A stretch of 64,000 nucleotides of DNA, from the NCBI GenBank assembly GCA_029582155.1, contig CM055912.1, positions 558,001-622,000 of the forward strand. The letters are read 5' to 3'. The DNA comes from Panopea generosa (lineage: Eukaryota > Mollusca > Bivalvia > Adapedonta > Hiatellidae). The position numbers and the translations under genes are program-made. This document shows, one piece after another, positions 58,890 to 64,000 of this stretch (its first letter is position 1; every line of letters starts with the position of its first letter). The notes below the pieces were generated by a model, which worked only from the letters and a program-made list of their open reading frames with translations, had not been told where the DNA came from and did not search any database.

Positions 58890-59880
58890 TTCAAGTACAA
58901 GTCACATTACAGCTATTGTTACGTTATCAATTTCACACTGTAACTAAGAACTCTTCAAGGTAAAATCTTTTGTTCTGATCCTTTTATATTGTGTACAAAT
59001 ATATTATACTGTTGTAATATACGAAATAGATAAATTATGACATTACTATAAAAACTTATTGTTGGTGTAAAAGACTGTATATGCAAATGAGACATTTTAA
59101 TCAGTTCACTATAATGTCCATGTTGCTTTTTGTTTAAACATTTCTATTCACATAAGTACATATATATATAGCGTATAGTTAACAATGAAGCAAAGTGATA
59201 CATTAATCACATGATGTTCAAAGGATACAGAAAAAAGCTTTTGAAGCTTATGTAAATCTGCTTCCGTGACAGGTATTTTACTTTCCATTATAGACTTTAT
59301 CATATTGTTCCGTACTGATTTCAGTTTGGTCAAATGTGCATTAAATAAGAAAAAAAGCACACTAGTTTATTCAGAATATTTCAAGTAAAAAAAAAACTAT
59401 TTATAGAATAAGAGAAAAAGACATTACTGATTTTCTTTTATTGGTTCATTCTGATACAGCGGATAGGTGATGCCGATATTGTTTTTTATCGACAGATCAG
59501 GGTTGCGTTAGGCACCGTTAAACAGCAAACACGTTTAATGCCTGGTTCCCTGAAATTAACGCGTACTGTGTGCTACTATGAGGTTGAGCCAGTGTCCAGG
59601 AAAATATGTTAGCTTACGTTATCAAACGTTTAACCGAACTGATCGCAGTCCAGATGTTCGACAAGGGAAGTAAGTTATGGCAGATAGTCAAGGGGTGTAA
59701 GTATGTATTCGGGCCTTTTCCAGCATTTTCAAGATTAGGTAAAGCAGTGTAAACATGAACGATATATAAGCTAGTATTCCACTATATATTGATTTTTATC
59801 TATTTTTACCTATGTCAGCGATGCACAGTTATTAAAACCGGTTACGGCCGATTTATTCAAAATCTATACTGTAGAGCAAA
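58890..59880. other. Sequence 5' of the L1-like ORF1
   Basis: AT-rich at first, GC-richer from ~59450. The last ~400 bases may be the retrotransposon 5' UTR (59460-59880). No direct promoter evidence. Confidence 0.4.
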
Positions 59881-59884
59881 AGTT

Positions 59885-60835
59885 ATGTCAAACGTCGAAG
59901 TAGATGAGTAGAAGAGAAAACGATCAGAGCAGTCAAATCCAAGCGACATAGATACAAGCTTAACAATAACCCCAGATAAACAGAAAAAGAAAAAGGCCAA
60001 CAAAACGAACAGAATGGAAAAAGTAAATGAAGCGGAAGGTGCCAAATCTGAAATAACCTTGGATTGTCTCAGTAAACAGCTGATAGACATGAATAAAAAG
60101 CTGTCGAATGTAATGACCAAGGACGACAAAGGCTTAAAAACGTTGATAATAAGCACATTCAAACAAATGAAAGGTGATTTATTAGAATCAGTTTTCAAAA
60201 GAATAGAAATTTTGGAAGGAAAATTATTCGAAAAAGAAAACGAAGTAGATGCATTGAGATCAAAGGTTACAACACTAGAAAAAGAAATATACGAGAGAAA
60301 AACTGAAAAATATGATCTTTCTGAGGAAATAGACAAAGTAAGTCAGAAAGTTGAAGAAAAAATCAATGACTTAGAGCAGTATGGAAGAAGAAATAATATC
60401 AGAATAGATGGACTAGTTGAAAAAGAAAACGAAAATGCATACCAAACGACATTGCTTGTGGTTCAAACCCTTAATGATAAATTATGCAACATAAATTTGA
60501 GAAGTGAAGATATAGATGTGGCACATAGGTTGGACAAGAAGAAGGCAGGAGGGAAACGACAAATAATCGTCAAATTTGTTTCAAGGATGAAAAGGGAAAG
60601 TGTCATGCGAGACAAGAAGGTTTTTAAGGGATCTGGTATATTCCTTAATGAAGACCTGACATACACAAACCAACTGGTTCTAGCATGTCTTAGGAAAAAA
60701 CTTCCGGATGAAATAGAATCTTCCTGGTCTAAAAATGGACGCATTTTCTACAAAAATAAAGCGGGAAACCAACATCAGCTCTCTTTTCAAGATTTTAAGC
60801 ACTGGCTTGATCTCCCGTGGCCAAGAACAACATAG
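59885..60835 (+). pseudogene. L1/Tx1-like retrotransposon ORF1 (RNA-binding chaperone type), near intact
   Basis: The frame from ATG 59885 has a TAG at codon 9 (59909-59911) and is then open for 308 codons to 60835; an internal ATG at 60014 gives 273 residues. The N-terminus is Lys-rich. Residues ~45-130 (from 60014) form a coiled coil (KRIEILEGKLFEKENEVDAL), then the LEQYGRRNNIRIDGL hallmark, DIDVAHRLDKK, RQIIVKFVSR and FLNEDLT, ending WSKNGRIFYKNK. This order is that of ORF1 proteins with RRM and C-terminal domains. ORF1p would coat element RNA and aid target-primed reverse transcription. The TAG is the only visible lesion, and the internal Met could still be used. Confidence 0.85.
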
Positions 60836-60839
60836 ATGG

Positions 60840-61778
60840 CGACACTATCCACTCCCCCACCCCAACACGTCTCCAACTACAATTAGATCATATCAAATAG
60901 ATGAACGCGCAACTCGAGCAACAACTAGATAGAAATACTGTGATTATAATTTTTTTAAAAAGAACATTTTACGTAGTGCGTAACTTTCCACGGTGAATAT
61001 CGTCTATTTTTTCCATGATCATTACTACACCTCACGCTGTGACTAAACACTAAACTGTGATCCAAAAACGTGGTGAGACATTCCTGAAGCCTGTTGACCA
61101 GCTACTAGTTTATCGTATATATTATAATTAAAAAAAACGAAAACTTTTGAGTTGAAGATGTGCAAACATGTGTGTGTGTATATATGTGTGTATGTGTATG
61201 CACGTATGTGAAAGTTTATATGTACATGATATATAATATGGATTATACGTGTATGTATGAGTATATGTATGTTAGCATGTGTGTGTATGTATGTGTATGT
61301 ATGTGTATGTGTATGTATGTGTATGTGTGTAGGTATGCATAAATGTATACTTTAATAAGAATGCACATAGTGTACGTTTATGAACAGAGACATACACTAC
61401 ATAACGGTATCAATTATATTTCACGACCAAACACAAATAAATATAAATATATGTTTGCTTTTAGCGGTATTTATAAATGTACGGCATCTATACAATATCT
61501 ATAAATTGATGTGATACCATCTGTATAACAAGGCGCTAAGTTATCAGTTTTGTATATGAAATACATATGTTGCATAGGGCAGTTCCGGGTTGATATAGAC
61601 ACCCTTTTTTGCTTATTTATTTTACATAAACATATAATTGTGTGCAGTAGTGAATTGCTGGTATAATAATGTGAAACATATGATAGATAAACTAAAAACA
61701 ACTCATAAGAGGAATGTATGTATGTATGTGTGTGTATATATGTATATATATATATATATATATGTGTATGTATATACG

Positions 61779-61848
<70 letters not shown>

Positions 61849-62315
61849 TGTATATGTGTGTATATATGTGTGTATGTATGTGTGTATGTGTATGTGTGTA
61901 TTTATATGTATATATAGAAAACATGAGTGGCTGCCAAATGCGAACTGGCTTGTAGATATTATGTCGTAGAACAATTTGTGAGTGGCAAAGGACTTTTTGT
62001 TTCGTTATTCTATTCGGAATACTGTATAATAGTGTGTGTGTGTGTTAAAACTAGTTAACGGTGTATATTCGGTTCTGTTTATTACATGTTTGTTGTCTTA
62101 GTTTTGTTTAAAAGCTATTTTGGAATTTTTATCTAACACATTCGACCCAAAAACAATTGTTTTTTATTTTTCACCATGAACTTTCTCTTTGTTGTAATTC
62201 TCTCTTTTCTGACACTTTCCTCTTCTATAAGCAGCTATGCTAACAACACCACTCTAGTGAAATATGTGTTTAATGCTATTTTTGTATCTCCGATTTTAAT
62301 CAATTCATCATTAAG
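60840..62315. other. ORF1-ORF2 spacer with microsatellites
   Basis: An unusually long (~1.5 kb) gap for an L1-type element, with TATG/TG repeats at 61160-61340 and (TA)n(TG)n(TATG)n at 61716-61915. It may hold later insertions. Frames over it are repeat artefacts. Confidence 0.6.
61716..61915. repeat. (TA)n/(TG)n compound microsatellite
   Basis: Alternating purine-pyrimidine tract: TATG units, TA runs (61745-61763, 61784-61813), then (TG)13 and TATG mixtures. A candidate for Z-DNA or cruciform formation. Confidence 0.95.
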
Positions 62316-62317
62316 TC

Positions 62318-63310
62318 ATGAGTTTAAACATAGGATTTTTTAATGTTAGAGGTTTAGGTAACAAACAAAAACGAGAGCATATATTCCAATGGTTAAAAAA
62401 ACAGCATTTTTCTATATGTCTTCTACAAGAAACGCATTCCATACCTAGCAATTTGAATTGTTGGCAACAAGAATGGGGTAGTACTATTTATATAAGTGGT
62501 AAAAGTAGCAACAGTGAAGGTGTGTGTATTCTTATTAGCAAAAATGTAGATTACAATTTTCTGGACTATTTTGACATTATACCAGGAAGATTGCAAGCTA
62601 TTCAACTAGAAATAGACAAACATGAATTTATAATTATAAATTTATATGGACCAAGTACTGACGACCCAGCTACATTTAAACAACTAAACCAGTTTATGTT
62701 GCAAAACAATGATATATCCTTTATAATAGGCGGGGACTTTAATACTATTTTAGAAACAAATATAGATAAAAAGAATGGTCAACCAAATACTCATAACAAA
62801 TGCAGATCTTCATTGAAATCAATTATGGAGGTACATGACCTGTCAGATATATGGAGGTTGAAGCACCCACTTACCCGTAGATATACTTGGCATTCAAACA
62901 ATAAGCCTCCCATATTTTGTCGACTTGATTATTTTCTTCTATCAAGCAATTTAAAAAATAACGTTATTTCATGTCACATCAAACCTGGTTTTAAGTCAGA
63001 TCATGCAATCGTTAATATCAATTTAGATTTTAAAAACAAACCAAGAGGCCCAGGTTACTTTAAAATAAATAATAGTCTACTTCTACTGACGGAATATCAA
63101 GAAAAGATTCGCAAAACTATAAATGATACAGTAGAAATTAATAAAAATTCAAATCCAAACACTTTGTGGGAGATTATAAAAGGCAATATAAGAAACGAAA
63201 CAATAAAATATGCATCGCATAAAAAGAAAACCGACAATGATCAAGAAAATAAATTAAAAACTGAAATTGAGTTAATTGAATCAAAAATTATAATTTCTGA
63301 AAATCATTAG
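62318..63310 (+). CDS. L1/Tx1-like ORF2, apurinic-type endonuclease domain only
   Basis: 330 codons from ATG 62318. All endonuclease landmarks are present in order: GFFNVRGLGNKQKR (N), LLQETHS (catalytic E), INLYGPS, IGGDFNTIL (D, N), RYTWHSN, CRLDYFLLS and SDHAIVNI (terminal D-H). Residues ~235-330 are the linker that normally leads to the reverse transcriptase. A TAG at 63308-63310 ends the frame, LINE-like text continues only ~20-30 codons, and no RT follows. The domain would nick target DNA. It has no disabling change, yet as an element it cannot retrotranspose alone. Could be a truncated copy; domestication is possible but unsupported. Confidence 0.85.
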   Translation: MSLNIGFFNVRGLGNKQKREHIFQWLKKQHFSICLLQETHSIPSNLNCWQQEWGSTIYISGKSSNSEGVCILISKNVDYNFLDYFDIIPGRLQAIQLEIDKHEFIIINLYGPSTDDPATFKQLNQFMLQNNDISFIIGGDFNTILETNIDKKNGQPNTHNKCRSSLKSIMEVHDLSDIWRLKHPLTRRYTWHSNNKPPIFCRLDYFLLSSNLKNNVISCHIKPGFKSDHAIVNINLDFKNKPRGPGYFKINNSLLLLTEYQEKIRKTINDTVEINKNSNPNTLWEIIKGNIRNETIKYASHKKKTDNDQENKLKTEIELIESKIIISENH

Positions 63311-63379
63311 GCCTGTTAAACAAACCTGTGACATTTTAAAAATTTAAAACTTGAAGAAATATTCATAATCAGATGTTCA

Positions 63380-64000
63380 ATTTGATCGTATTTTACTTAT
63401 AATATACTACATCCCCGGGAATGTCAAAATTATACTTCATACGTTTGATTATATTAACATATCAGCGATTACATTCCCGCTATCGACTAGTAACTGTGAC
63501 AAAATTTACAAAACGATAATACTGTCGACGTGAATCTGTGACAAACTGTCGACGCGAATCACTCTACGTTGTGACAGAGTTCCCTGACCGTGTATTTTGC
63601 TAAACAAAATGCAACGGCGTATTTTGCTCAGCTGAAAATATGCGGGTACAGAGTGATGCAATGTACAAAATAACGCCGTTTCACTTTTTGTAAATCAGTG
63701 TTTTGCGTGGACTTTTTATAGCACTGATGGTTCATTTTTATATAGAGACGGCGTTGCGTTCGTCCTCGTTCTGTGAATTATTATGAAATGTTAAGAACGT
63801 TATTTGCAAAAATGTTGCCTGAAGCGGGCATGATTTAACTCGCCATTACGCACAAAAAAGCCCAGAGCCCATATGAATCTCGTTCGAGGCCGTTTCCTGT
63901 GTTGTTTTTAGGGGCTATCGGATCGAGTCAGGTATCGAATTAGCGACAGCCGGTGAACTGAAGTATCCAACAGTTTACACACTACAATACTGCCAACTGT
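63380..64000. other. Sequence replacing the expected LINE RT region
   Basis: GC-richer, non-coding in all frames. Short local repeats: ACTGTCGACGTGAATCTGTG / ACTGTCGACGCGAATCACTC at 63521-63563, and CGTATTTTGCT twice (63591, 63618). No feature recognised. Confidence 0.4.

Noticed and set aside
57412-58900. Cys-rich repeat protein genes on both strands
   Set aside because: Frames arise because the 48-bp unit is a multiple of three. They start and stop at unrelated points and overlap on both strands.
59857-60336. 159-codon minus-strand gene
   Set aside because: Antisense shadow of the L1-like ORF1.
61471-61974. 167-codon minus-strand ORF rich in His/Thr/Ile/Tyr
   Set aside because: Mostly TA/TG microsatellite read in frame.

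Overview
The window reads as repeat-dense, AT-rich animal DNA, most likely from a lophotrochozoan and probably a bivalve or other mollusc. I infer this from the families present: tRNA-derived SINEs with (AATC)n tails, Tx1/CR1-like non-LTR retrotransposons, a Mutator-like transposase, BEL/Pao and Ty3/Gypsy pol fragments, pogo/Tigger-like MITEs and very long minisatellites. There are no bacterial-style operons, ribosome binding sites or CRISPR arrays. Most open frames are repeat artefacts.

Layout. 0.2-5.2 kb: two arrays of a CCATACTAAACC-type satellite. 7.4-16.1 kb: a candidate spliced host gene on the plus strand (exons at 7382-7499, perhaps 11900-11922, 15766-15891 and 16022-16075). Its introns hold a 3.5 kb DNA-transposon-like element with about 200-bp inverted arms and a decayed transposon-type gene, SINEs, and a 31-bp minisatellite (13.4-14.9 kb). 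16.4-24.9 kb: a mariner remnant, SINEs, small MITEs, a possible isolated exon and a 52-bp minisatellite. 25.0-28.4 kb: a nest of three non-LTR retrotransposon pieces and a Ty3/Gypsy piece; one LINE is split by a 467-bp MITE. 28.5-33.1 kb: more MITEs and SINEs, a second and unrelated 52-bp minisatellite, and coding remnants of an unrecognised element. 34.3-41 kb: a BEL/Pao integrase fragment, a 0.39-kb tandem duplication, a Mutator-like transposase pseudogene with a SINE inside it, and a dispersed repeat present twice, once split by a 745-bp element that carries a THAP-type exon. 41-52 kb: mostly anonymous sequence with SINE pieces, microsatellites and a 63-bp minisatellite. 52.8-56.2 kb: a 68-bp satellite that appears to have grown out of a SINE tail. 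56.5-58.9 kb: an 80-bp repeat with a palindromic core and a 48-bp repeat that is open on both strands. 59.9-63.3 kb: an L1/Tx1-like retrotransposon with ORF1 and an endonuclease but no reverse transcriptase.

How the parts relate. The window records layered insertion. Target duplications show the SINE at 37.8 kb landed in the MULE gene, the MITE at 25.8 kb landed in a LINE, and the THAP element at 40.0 kb landed in an older repeat; removing each insert rejoins the interrupted sequence. No complete autonomous element and no complete host gene is visible. Family names come from recognising protein and terminal motifs by eye, without database searches.
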